From contig NZ_FMWG01000001.1 of the NCBI RefSeq assembly GCF_900102795.1, positions 434,001 through 498,000 of the forward strand: a stretch of 64,000 bases of DNA, given 5' to 3'. The position numbers and the translations under genes are program-made. Of this stretch, positions 57,204 through 64,000 are shown piece by piece. Every line of letters begins with the position of its first letter. The stretch's first letter is position 1. The notes under the pieces were generated by a model. That model was given only the letters and a program-made list of their open reading frames with translations, was not told where the DNA came from and searched no databases. This stretch comes from Epibacterium ulvae (GTDB lineage: Bacteria > Pseudomonadota > Alphaproteobacteria > Rhodobacterales > Rhodobacteraceae).

Positions 57204-58061
57204 TTAGGCCACTTTCCGTTCGAATGCGACCGGGCTTTTCCATCCCAATGCTGAGTGTCGTCGGCGCGGATTGTAGAAGCCATTGATGTATTCGAAGATG
57301 GCCAACTCAGCGGCTCTTCGGGTTGGCCAGGACCGCCGCCATATCAGCTCTGCCTTGATGGTCTTGAAGTAGGTTTCGACAGCCGCATTGTCATAACAAT
57401 TTCCCTTGCCGCGCATCGATACCTTGAAGCCATGCTGGCGCAGCAGTTTCTGGTAATCGTGTGAGCAATACTGACTGCCCCTGTCCGTATGATGTATGCA
57501 GCCCTTTGGTGGTTGTCGCAGAGCAACGGCCATCTTCAGGGCCCGTATTGCCAGATCACGCTTCATGCGGTTGCTCACAGCCCAACCGATCACGCGGCGT
57601 GAATGCAGATCGAGGATGACAGCAAGGTAGAGCCAGCCCTCGCGGGTCCAAACGTAACTGATGTCACCTGCCCATTTCTGATTGGATCGATCCGCATGGA
57701 AGTCACGGCTCAGGAGGTTCGGTGCGATGTTGAGGGCGTGGTTGCTGTCAGTCGTTGCTTTGTATTTCCTTGACCGTTCGGCCCATATGCCGTTCTCACG
57801 CATCAGTCTGCCAACCCGGCGGTGGCCAACGTTCAGACCCAACTCCTTCAGCTCTTCAGTCATTCTGGGGCGACCATAGCTGCCCAAGCTGAGCCGGGGT
57901 TGTTCCTTGATGTGGGCCAGAACAACCACGTCGGTCCGCTGCCTTCGGCTGGCCGGACGGCTCCGATAGGCGCGCAGGCCGCGAGCGCTGACGTCCAGCA
58001 CGCTGCACATGCGATCCGTAGAAAAGGCATCGCGGTGTTCTTCGATGAACCTAAACCTCAT
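57204..58061 (-). CDS. IS3-family transposase OrfB
   Basis: 285 aa with DDE integrase motifs: WAGDISYVWTREGWLYLAV (first D), HHTDRGSQYCSHDY (second D) and NAAVETYFKTIKAEL (E). It overlaps OrfA by four bases (ATGA) and lies in the -1 frame relative to OrfA. It is normally made as an OrfAB fusion. Confidence 0.93.
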   Translation of the reverse strand: MRFRFIEEHRDAFSTDRMCSVLDVSARGLRAYRSRPASRRQRTDVVVLAHIKEQPRLSLGSYGRPRMTEELKELGLNVGHRRVGRLMRENGIWAERSRKYKATTDSNHALNIAPNLLSRDFHADRSNQKWAGDISYVWTREGWLYLAVILDLHSRRVIGWAVSNRMKRDLAIRALKMAVALRQPPKGCIHHTDRGSQYCSHDYQKLLRQHGFKVSMRGKGNCYDNAAVETYFKTIKAELIWRRSWPTRRAAELAIFEYINGFYNPRRRHSALGWKSPVAFERKVA

Positions 58062-58354
58062 GGCTTTTGCCCCGCGAAGAACTGCGTTGCCTTTTTTAAG
58101 ATCTCCCTCTCCTCCTTGAGAATGCGGTTCTCTCGCCGAAGCCGTTCGTTCTCGCGCGCAAGGTCAAGGTCCTCTTTGGAAACCACATCCGTATCACGAT
58201 GCGCGGTCACCCACTTGTTCAGCGTCGAAATCCCAATTCCCAAATCCGACGCCACCTGCTTGCGTGTCAGACCGCTGGTCAGCGCGATCCGCACCGCGTC
58301 AGCCCGGAATTCATCCGTGCGTTTCGTTCCCATAGTTCGTCTCCTTTGTTGCAT
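58058..58354 (-). CDS. IS3-family transposase OrfA
   Basis: 98 aa with HTH DAVRIALTSGLTRKQVASDL and a leucine-zipper-like segment LARENERLRRENRILKEERE. A slippery A6G run (58091-58097, read on the minus strand) lies near its 3' end. A -1 slip there enters the OrfB frame with no stop before OrfB, the usual way of making the active OrfAB transposase. Confidence 0.9.
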   Translation of the reverse strand: MQQRRRTMGTKRTDEFRADAVRIALTSGLTRKQVASDLGIGISTLNKWVTAHRDTDVVSKEDLDLARENERLRRENRILKEEREILKKATQFFAGQKP

Positions 58355-58402
58355 TAAATGCTATCAAAGGAGCGGCATCAAACCGCGACAGGTCCAGCAT
58401 CT

Positions 58403-59002
58403 TTGTCTTTACCAACCTGTTTCAATCAGGCCGAACCATTAAGCGACAATCTTAGGTTCATAGCTGTGGACGTCGAGACTGCCGGGTACGATATCGCGAG
58501 CATCTGTCAAATTGGCCTCGCTTTTGTTGGGTTTGACAGCTCAATTGTAACTTATAGTGCATACATTGATCCCTGTACGCCATTCGCTGCAGGCAACACC
58601 CGATTGCATGGCATTCATGCTGCAACTGTCAAAAACGCCCCCAAATTTGCAGAAGTACTGCCAGATCTGCGTCCGGTTCTTGAAGCATATCCGCTTATTC
58701 AACATAGCCGTTACGATGAGAAAGCCTTTGATGCAGCGTGCCGACTTGCAGGACTTCAGGTGTTGAAGCCGGTATGGTCAGACAGCGTTGCCATCGCTCG
58801 CCAAGCCTGGCCGGAGTTGCGAGGCAATGGTGGGTATGGTCTGGCCAATCTCAAAAAGGTGTTAGGGCTCCAATTCAAACACCATGATGCCGGAGAAGAT
58901 GCACGTGCTGCTGCCGAAGTTACTTTGAAAGCGGAAGCTTCTATGGGGCGGAAAATCAGGATGCTCAATACCTCACAGCAGTTGGTCTTTGATTTTCAGT
59001 GA
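58403..59002 (+). CDS. DEDDh-type 3'-5' exonuclease (DnaQ-like), 5' end at an IS3 junction
   Basis: About 199 aa. The exonuclease motifs are complete: FIAVDVETAG (D, E), YPLIQHSRYDEKAFDA (D) and HHDAGEDARAAAEV (H, D). The reading frame enters from inside the adjacent IS3 copy, which ends at 58396; no ATG lies between the IS and the domain. I placed the start at TTG 58403 only as a possibility. The original N-terminus may have been cut off by the insertion. Confidence 0.75.
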   Translation: MSLPTCFNQAEPLSDNLRFIAVDVETAGYDIASICQIGLAFVGFDSSIVTYSAYIDPCTPFAAGNTRLHGIHAATVKNAPKFAEVLPDLRPVLEAYPLIQHSRYDEKAFDAACRLAGLQVLKPVWSDSVAIARQAWPELRGNGGYGLANLKKVLGLQFKHHDAGEDARAAAEVTLKAEASMGRKIRMLNTSQQLVFDFQ

Positions 59003-59219
59003 TGCGAGAGGGCGACTTCGTGGGCCGTAAGGCATTAAAACATCCATCAGCGCAAGCTGAGGGCTCAAATTTCACGAGAAATAGTACTTAGATTTAATGT
59101 ACATGCTACGTGTATTTTATGGACGCCAAAGAGTAACATTCAAAGATGGGTCTTGATTAAGGCTATGATTTGTAATCTAAAAATGTTGGCCAAATGAGAA
59201 AGCTGTGGGTCATTTTACA
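59003..59219. other. 217-bp AT-rich spacer
   Basis: Nothing recognisable between the exonuclease stop and the second transposon end. Confidence 0.5.
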
Positions 59220-59341
59220 GGAGCGACACACAAGGTGACACTTATTAACCTCGAGTTGTCACTTCTCGGCGTCAAACCTGCAATTTTAATAACAGCCCGA
59301 TGGACGCACCTTCATTTCATAGTGAAAAGGGATGAAATCGG
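59220..59341. repeat. Second, diverged copy of the Tn7-like left end
   Basis: This stretch aligns over about 120 bases with the left end at 35057-35180 in the same orientation. It includes GACACACAAGGTGACACTT (59225-59243), the segment ACTTCTCGGCGTCAAACCTG, and the later AGTGAAAAG. The inverted repeat of the intact end is broken here (TTAACCTCGAG instead of TTGACGCCGAG). It marks the remains of an older relative of the same transposon family. Confidence 0.8.
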
Positions 59342-59427
59342 TTGTTTTTTGCGGACGCGAAACCTGGCTGAGAAACTTGATAAGCAGCCATGCGTAGAAG
59401 GGGAGCTCTACTCCACTTACTGATTTG

Positions 59428-59469
59428 GAAATTGAAAATCCTCGTGTCAGCGGTTCGATTTCGCCCCCA
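59428..59469 (+). pseudogene. tRNA-Phe-like 3' half fragment
   Basis: ATTGAAAATCC (GAA anticodon loop and 3' stem), then TCGTGTCAG and a T-arm GCGGTTCGATTTCGC, followed by CCCC, resemble the 3' half of alphaproteobacterial tRNA-Phe. The 5' half and the CCA end are absent. tRNA 3' halves are common att sites of integrating elements, so this may be the scar of an earlier island. Confidence 0.5.
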
Positions 59470-59473
59470 AAGG

Positions 59474-59755
59474 ATGTTTATAAAATTAAAACAATATGAT
59501 AGATGGCTTTCACTCGGCGACTTTCTACCCGTTACGGGTGCGGAATCTGTGAGCTTGAAAGGAATAGCCGCTGTCTTGTTGGGGTTCTGTGCTGCGATCA
59601 TGATCATTTGGGACACAGTGGAATTGACTGCCAATCGGGTTTCCTCGCTTTGGCTGATGGCTACCTTCGCAATTCCCGCTCTCTATGCCGTCAATACGGT
59701 GTTTCCTGCACTCAACATTGCTTTAGGGTTTCCGCCGTCACCTTTCCCTCGGTAG
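59474..59755 (+). CDS. Small predicted membrane protein
   Basis: 93 aa with two hydrophobic stretches (about residues 28-46, LKGIAAVLLGFCAAIMIIW, and 59-84) and a proline-rich tail. No family was recognised. The start overlaps the GGATG after the tRNA-like fragment, and the ribosome site is poor. It lies inside what would be the older transposon remnant. Confidence 0.4.
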   Translation: MFIKLKQYDRWLSLGDFLPVTGAESVSLKGIAAVLLGFCAAIMIIWDTVELTANRVSSLWLMATFAIPALYAVNTVFPALNIALGFPPSPFPR

Positions 59756-59932
59756 CTTGTTTTTAGTTCGGCCTTTACTGGTCCAGTAGCTGTGTCAGGG
59801 AGCGCAAAAATCGGAACGAAAGGCTCCTCCGGAGCCAGGCGAACAAACAGGTCTTTCCAGATTGAGTTTAGGGAATCGTTAAAGACCTATTGTACGATCT
59901 CAGTCCTTACCGAGATAGCATTATCAGAAAGG
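59756..59932. other. 177-bp spacer
   Basis: Contains one hairpin, GGCTCC / GGAGCC near 59822-59836. Nothing else recognised. Confidence 0.4.
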
Positions 59933-60148
59933 TGAACCGCTCCGGTTTTACGGGAGACTGTTGAGTTTGTCTTTCAAGCTGCGATTTTGTCTGATTTCCA
60001 GGTTTGTTCGTATCGTTCCTCTGTTTCGATTGGCGTGATGTAGCTGAGCGGCTGCAGTAGGCGCCCTTTGTTGAATCAGTCTACCCATCCATTCGACCTG
60101 ATCTTTGGATTTCCACGGTCCCAGCCGATGGATGACTTCGGTTTGGGT
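59933..60148 (-). pseudogene. Remnant of a second IS3-family element (transposase C-terminus)
   Basis: On the minus strand the sequence reads TEVIHRLGPWKSKDQVEW in one frame, then after a frameshift and a Trp-to-stop change VD*FNKGRLLQPLSYITPIET, ending EERYEQTWKSDKIAA. This is the OrfB C-terminus of an IS3 group different from the intact copy. It is followed by an IS end starting TGAACCGCTCCGG (59933). The rest of the element is missing; it is cut off at the end of the next gene. Confidence 0.8.
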
Positions 60149-60157
60149 GATAAAGCG

Positions 60158-60718
60158 CTATTTGCTGTCTAGTCTAGCTAGTGGGTTTTTGCTCAATTCA
60201 TCCGAAATGTCGTCGTCCAAGGGAACCTCAAATGTGTTTAGCGTAAATCCAAGCGTCACATAAAAGCCGACCGTGGCAATCAAGTCTAAGATACCTCGCT
60301 TACCAATCAACAGTCTCAATTCCGTGAGGGTTGGTTCAGTCAAGCTGTTGTTTGAAAACAGCTCATCCACCGCTTTCGACAATATCGCATCATCCCCTTT
60401 GATGCCGTCCAAGGGTCCACCGAGGCGAGCAATGCGAGTGTCATCCAATCCAGATTTACGCGCGCGGACGATGTGTTGATGCCATTCGTAGCATGATCCA
60501 AGTCGCACTCCCGTGCGTAGGATCACGACCTCACTTCGTTCAGCCCCAAGCGAGGTCTGATTGACCACATGCTCGCGTAATTCCGACCATGCTTTTAGCA
60601 AAGCGGGGTGGTGCGCCATGGTGCGGTAGACATTTAGACCACCGGCAAATCCAGACAACATATCGGCAATTTCAAGTGGCCAATCTTGGTCACTTATCGG
60701 TGCAAAATCTTTTTTCAT
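60158..60718 (-). CDS. Carboxymuconolactone decarboxylase / AhpD-like family protein
   Basis: 186 aa. The family core AERSEVVILRTGVRLGSCYE leads into CYEWHQHIVRARKSGL, where a cysteine and histidine occupy the active-site position; the second cysteine of AhpD (CxxC) is absent. It is likely an oxidoreductase or decarboxylase-like protein of unknown substrate. Its 3' end borders the IS3 remnant, but the domain looks complete. It is the first core gene after the accessory region. Confidence 0.85.
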   Translation of the reverse strand: MKKDFAPISDQDWPLEIADMLSGFAGGLNVYRTMAHHPALLKAWSELREHVVNQTSLGAERSEVVILRTGVRLGSCYEWHQHIVRARKSGLDDTRIARLGGPLDGIKGDDAILSKAVDELFSNNSLTEPTLTELRLLIGKRGILDLIATVGFYVTLGFTLNTFEVPLDDDISDELSKNPLARLDSK

Positions 60719-60735
60719 CGTTCCAATTCGCTTGC

Positions 60736-61167
60736 TTAGCGCACAACATGCACTGAACAGCTAGAATGCCTTACGACACGTGCCGCGTTCGGTCCAAGCA
60801 GATAGTCTGCGAAATCTGGTTTATGGGCACCAATCACGATCAATCCACAATTGGTTTCCTCTGCAACCCGTAGAATCTCTTCATAGGCCGTGCCAGTGGC
60901 CACAACGTGGCGCACCTTTGCATCCGCAGCGGCACCAAGGCTTGCTACGATCTGGTCCCTCAATGCGGATTTTGCCTTTGCAAAAGCATTGTCATGGTGG
61001 GTTTGTTCAAAGAACCCTGCCACCAGACTTTTGCCGTAATCAGGGATGATGGTGACCACATCAAGCTGGGCGCCATCCAGATCGGCGAGACGCTTGGCTT
61101 CTTTCAAGACGGCATCATCTTTGCCTTGGTTGGAGATATCGATGGCACATAGGACAGAACGGCTCAT
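60736..61167 (-). CDS. Universal stress protein, UspA family
   Basis: 143 aa. Starts SRSVLCAIDISNQG and has the ATP-binding signature GAHKPDFADYLLGPNAARVVRHS (G-x2-G-type loop then G-x9-G-S/H). It overlaps the TRAP permease gene by four bases. Usp genes next to TRAP transporters are known, for example TeaD with TeaABC, where the Usp modulates transport in an ATP-dependent manner. A similar role is plausible here. Confidence 0.9.
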   Translation of the reverse strand: MSRSVLCAIDISNQGKDDAVLKEAKRLADLDGAQLDVVTIIPDYGKSLVAGFFEQTHHDNAFAKAKSALRDQIVASLGAAADAKVRHVVATGTAYEEILRVAEETNCGLIVIGAHKPDFADYLLGPNAARVVRHSSCSVHVVR

Positions 61168-63767
61168 GCTGGAGCTCCTTTTTGTGATGCGCGCGCTTTC
61201 TGGAGGAAGAAGATCAGACCCAGAAGCAGCAAACCTGGAATGAACAGAAGCTCTTTTGGCATCTGATCAGTCGGCGCTTTAACCTCTTTCACGGTGACAT
61301 AGTCGTCAGCGTAGAAATCGTAGCCTTGCAGCGTGGTCGCAAAGGGCGTGCCAAAGAGCGGTTCTTCAACCAGCAACTTGCCATCTTCTACCATTGTTAG
61401 AAGACCCAACGCGTCCATGCGCGCACCCGCAGGCGTGTCATCAATTGCAAGCACAAGCGTCGTATCTTTCAGTTCACCCGTGTCAAAGTCTGGTCCGTTG
61501 AGCACGATCCTGAGTTCAGACCCGGCCGTTGCCGCATCTACAGCTTCAACTAATGCGGTAGGCTGAACGGCTTGGAATGGTGGTTGGATGCGATCTAGGA
61601 AGAAATCTGGGCGGAATAACGAGAAGGCAATGAGTATCAATGCTACACTCTCATAGATACGGCTCTTGGTGATGAAGTAACCCATGGTGCCAGCCGTGAA
61701 GACGAGAATGGCGATACTTGACATCACAAAGACCAAAGTGCCTTGCAGCCAGGTCACATCAATTAACAGCAGATCCGTATTGAAGATGAAGACAAATGGC
61801 AAAGCAACAGTACGAAGGCTATAAAAGAAGGCCGTGAAGCCAGTTTTGATCGCATCGCCACCTGAAACCGCCGCGGCGGCGAAGCTTGCGAGGCCAACCG
61901 GAGGCGTCACGTCAGCCATAATGCCGAAGTAGAACACAAATAGGTGCACGGCGATCAGCGGCACAATCAGCCCTGACTGCGCGCCAAGTTCGACGACAAC
62001 CCCAGCCATCAGGGAGGACACCACGATGTAGTTCGCTGTTGTTGGCAGTCCCATTCCCAGAACGAGGGAGAGCAGGCCCACCATGACCAGCATCAGGATG
62101 AGGTTGCCGCCAGAGAGGAACTCAACAAGATCGGCCATGACCTGTCCGACACCTGTCAGTGTGACGGTGCCAACAATGACGCCAGCTGTTGCCGTCGCCA
62201 GACCGATGCCGATCATATTACGCGCGCCGTCGACAAGACCTTGCAGCAGGTCGACAATGCCGTCTTTGAACCGTTCAATCGTGTCGCTTTCGCCTCGGAA
62301 GATGGCCTTCAAAGGACGCTGTGTCAGAAGAATAACAAACAGCAACGATGTCGCCCAGAAGGCCGACAGGCCCGGCGATTTCTGCTCGATCATCAGAAAG
62401 TAGACCAGCACGATGATTGGCAGCAGATAATAAAGCCCGGATTTATAAATCTCACCTACGACCGGCAATTTCACCTCTTTGGCGTGAGGATCATCTGGTT
62501 CTAGGTCCGGAACCTGAGCCGCCAGATACAGCAGGGCCGTATAGGTCAGGAACACTAAGGCTGAGAGGATCAGGCCAGATGCTGGCAGAACAGAGGTGAT
62601 CGCTTTGATCGGGAATTGAACGCCATAGCAAAGCGCTGCAAAACCCACAAAGAAGGCCGCCATGCCGCCAATAGTTTTACCCATGGACACAACCCGGTCG
62701 CCCAGAACTGGCATGTTACGTTTCACCGCTTCCAGATGCACGATGTAAACCAGCGCGATGTAGGAAATCGAAGCTGGCAGGAAGGCGTGGGTAATGACTT
62801 CGACGTAAGAAATCCCGACGTATTCCACCATCAGGAAAGCTGCAGCTCCCATAACAGGCGGCATAATTTGACCATTCACAGACGAGGCCACTTCGACCGC
62901 GCCGCCTTGCTCAGATGTAAAGCCGACCCGTTTCATCAGCGGAATGGTGAAAGTGCCGGTGGTCACAACGTTTGCTATGGACGAGCCAGAAATCAGACCG
63001 GTGGCAGCAGAGCCAACAACAGCAGCTTTCGCCGGCCCGCCTTTCAGATGTCCCAAAGCACCGAATGCCATCTTAATGAAATAGTTCCCCGCTCCGGCTT
63101 TGTCTAAGAGCGCCCCAAATAACACGAACAAGAACACAAATTTGGTGGAAACACCCAACGCGATGCCAAAGACCCCTTCGGAAGTAATCCACATGTGGCT
63201 CATCGCTTTTTTCAGTGATGCGCCACCCCAACGGATCACGTCAGGAACAACTGTGGATGACCCAAAGAAGACATATAGCAGAAAAATCGTCGCGATGATC
63301 GCCATCGCAGGGCCAAGTGCACGGCGCGCGGCTTCAAACAACAGAACGAGGCCAGCCAAGGCGAACCATTTGTCCATATTGTCGGCCAAGCCGCCGGAAT
63401 TCACGATCTTTTGGTAGAAAAAATATCCATACAAAGCGATGAAAGCGCCTACACCCGCCATGATCCAATCTTGGATTGGAATATAGTTCCGTGGGCTCGA
63501 CTTCAGCGCTGGGTAGGCCATAAAGGCTAGGAAAATCGCAAAGGCCAGATGGATCTGGCGCGAGTTGTTAATAACCGATCCAGGGAGAATGTAGTTCGCC
63601 AGAGGAGACGCCAGAACAACCTGAAACACAGACCAGACAATTGCAACAATCGCCAGGAAGGTGCCGACATGGCCAACCGGATTGCGGGCACCAGCGTCGG
63701 AAGACGATACTAGATCCTGTAGCTCCTCCTCGCTAAGGGAGCGGCCTTCGGTCTTTGGTTCAGTCAT
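61164..63767 (-). CDS. TRAP transporter permease, fused small and large subunits (TAXI type)
   Basis: 867 aa from ATG 63767, preceded by GGGGGA; the open frame upstream overlaps a terminator. Strongly hydrophobic, with about 17-18 membrane segments: an N-terminal DctQ-like part and a DctM-like part (LSLVLGMGLPTTANYIVVSSLMAG, TPPVGLASFAAAAVSGGD). A soluble C-terminal region (about 740-840) resembles DUF3394, and a final membrane helix follows. It imports an organic acid or similar substrate using a sodium gradient; the substrate is unknown. It lies between its TAXI receptor gene and a Usp gene. Confidence 0.93.
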   Translation of the reverse strand: MTEPKTEGRSLSEEELQDLVSSSDAGARNPVGHVGTFLAIVAIVWSVFQVVLASPLANYILPGSVINNSRQIHLAFAIFLAFMAYPALKSSPRNYIPIQDWIMAGVGAFIALYGYFFYQKIVNSGGLADNMDKWFALAGLVLLFEAARRALGPAMAIIATIFLLYVFFGSSTVVPDVIRWGGASLKKAMSHMWITSEGVFGIALGVSTKFVFLFVLFGALLDKAGAGNYFIKMAFGALGHLKGGPAKAAVVGSAATGLISGSSIANVVTTGTFTIPLMKRVGFTSEQGGAVEVASSVNGQIMPPVMGAAAFLMVEYVGISYVEVITHAFLPASISYIALVYIVHLEAVKRNMPVLGDRVVSMGKTIGGMAAFFVGFAALCYGVQFPIKAITSVLPASGLILSALVFLTYTALLYLAAQVPDLEPDDPHAKEVKLPVVGEIYKSGLYYLLPIIVLVYFLMIEQKSPGLSAFWATSLLFVILLTQRPLKAIFRGESDTIERFKDGIVDLLQGLVDGARNMIGIGLATATAGVIVGTVTLTGVGQVMADLVEFLSGGNLILMLVMVGLLSLVLGMGLPTTANYIVVSSLMAGVVVELGAQSGLIVPLIAVHLFVFYFGIMADVTPPVGLASFAAAAVSGGDAIKTGFTAFFYSLRTVALPFVFIFNTDLLLIDVTWLQGTLVFVMSSIAILVFTAGTMGYFITKSRIYESVALILIAFSLFRPDFFLDRIQPPFQAVQPTALVEAVDAATAGSELRIVLNGPDFDTGELKDTTLVLAIDDTPAGARMDALGLLTMVEDGKLLVEEPLFGTPFATTLQGYDFYADDYVTVKEVKAPTDQMPKELLFIPGLLLLGLIFFLQKARASQKGAPA

Positions 63768-63808
63768 TTGAATTCCCCCTGAATATCCCAATTTTTTTGG
63801 TGTATTGG

Positions 63809-63834
63809 TAAAAAGAGGCACCAATGATGCCTCT
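63809..63834 (-). terminator. Rho-independent terminator/attenuator between receptor and permease genes
   Basis: On the minus strand AGAGGCA (63834-63828) pairs with TGCCTCT (63820-63814), followed by a T-run. It would make the TAXI receptor mRNA more abundant than the permease message, a usual arrangement for TRAP systems. Confidence 0.85.
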
Positions 63835-63856
63835 CCTTTTGGTTTGGTTAACTGGG

Positions 63857-64000
63857 TTATTCAATCCAGCCTTGCTCACGGTAATATTTCGCGGCACCAG
63901 GATGCAGCGGAGCAGACAGACCCGCAGTGGCCATTTCTTCTGGCTTCAGGTGTGCAAATGCTGGGTGGAGTTTTTTAAAGTCATCAAAGTTTTCGAAGAC
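63857..64000 (-). CDS. TAXI-family TRAP transporter solute-binding protein, C-terminal part
   Basis: The last 47 residues are visible, ending [16 protein letters not shown] at TAA 63857-63859. This tail is typical of TAXI receptors. The rest lies outside the window. It is upstream of, and co-transcribed through an attenuator with, the fused permease gene. Confidence 0.85.
   Translation of the reverse strand, partial: VFENFDDFKKLHPAFAHLKPEEMATAGLSAPLHPGAAKYYREQGWIE

Larger units (their letters stand above)
57166..58396 (-). mobile_element. IS3-family insertion sequence, 1231 bp
   Basis: Terminal inverted repeats begin TGGACCTGTC at both ends (57166 and complement ending 58396) and match imperfectly for about 27 bases. 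Two overlapping minus-strand genes encode OrfA and OrfB. Flanking triplets are GTT and GCA, so no target duplication is seen. Both genes look intact, so the element may still move. Confidence 0.9.

Overview
The window reads as about 64 kb of chromosome from a marine Rhodobacteraceae (Roseobacter-group) alphaproteobacterium. The basis is gene content and order: a BMP-type nucleoside ABC transporter fused in one run to xdhABC, hisS-hisZ-hisG with the short HisG, a B12-dependent NrdJ, class III alcohol dehydrogenase, a TRAP-TAXI transporter with fused permease, and a BapA-prefix adhesin. The species is not identifiable from the sequence alone.

Core region, 1-35029. The left edge holds the start of a large secreted adhesin. 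It is followed by the prkA / DUF444 / spoVR stress operon, class III ADH, and a copA-cueR copper-export pair behind a clear CueR operator. Next come a BTAD/TPR regulator and a 9.3 kb leftward purine operon (xdhA-xdhB-xdhC, then ATPase, two permeases and a BMP binding protein), with a folded leader upstream of xdhA. After that lie dnaE, nsrR with divergent hmp, slyX, hisS-hisZ-hisG, metC, a DUF1489 gene and nrdJ.

Accessory region, about 35043-60148. A 20.3 kb Tn7-like transposon sits 18 bp past the nrdJ stop codon. It has matching ends, a putative 5-bp target duplication (GTAGT), three or more TnsB-type repeats per end, and a translationally coupled tnsA-tnsB-tnsC-tniQ operon. Its cargo starts with a six-gene operon: a sigma factor, a small unknown protein, a metallopeptidase-UvrD helicase fusion, a protein with two ubiquitin-like domains plus an E2 domain, a JAMM-E1 fusion and a DUF6527-like zinc protein. 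This looks like a bacterial ubiquitin-conjugation system, probably defensive. The element also carries a kptA broken by a stop codon, a metallophosphoesterase broken by a stop codon, and a recombinase-ParB-ParB module. Beyond its right end lie a retron-type reverse transcriptase-protease gene that has lost its catalytic core, an intact IS3-family element, a DEDDh exonuclease, a second and diverged copy of the transposon left end, a tRNA-Phe-like fragment, and the tail of another IS3 transposase. The site therefore looks like a repeatedly used insertion hotspot.

The core resumes at about 60158 with a carboxymuconolactone decarboxylase-family protein, a universal stress protein, a fused TRAP permease and the end of its TAXI-type binding protein. 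All calls come from reading the sequence. No database search was run, and family names rest on recognised motifs.
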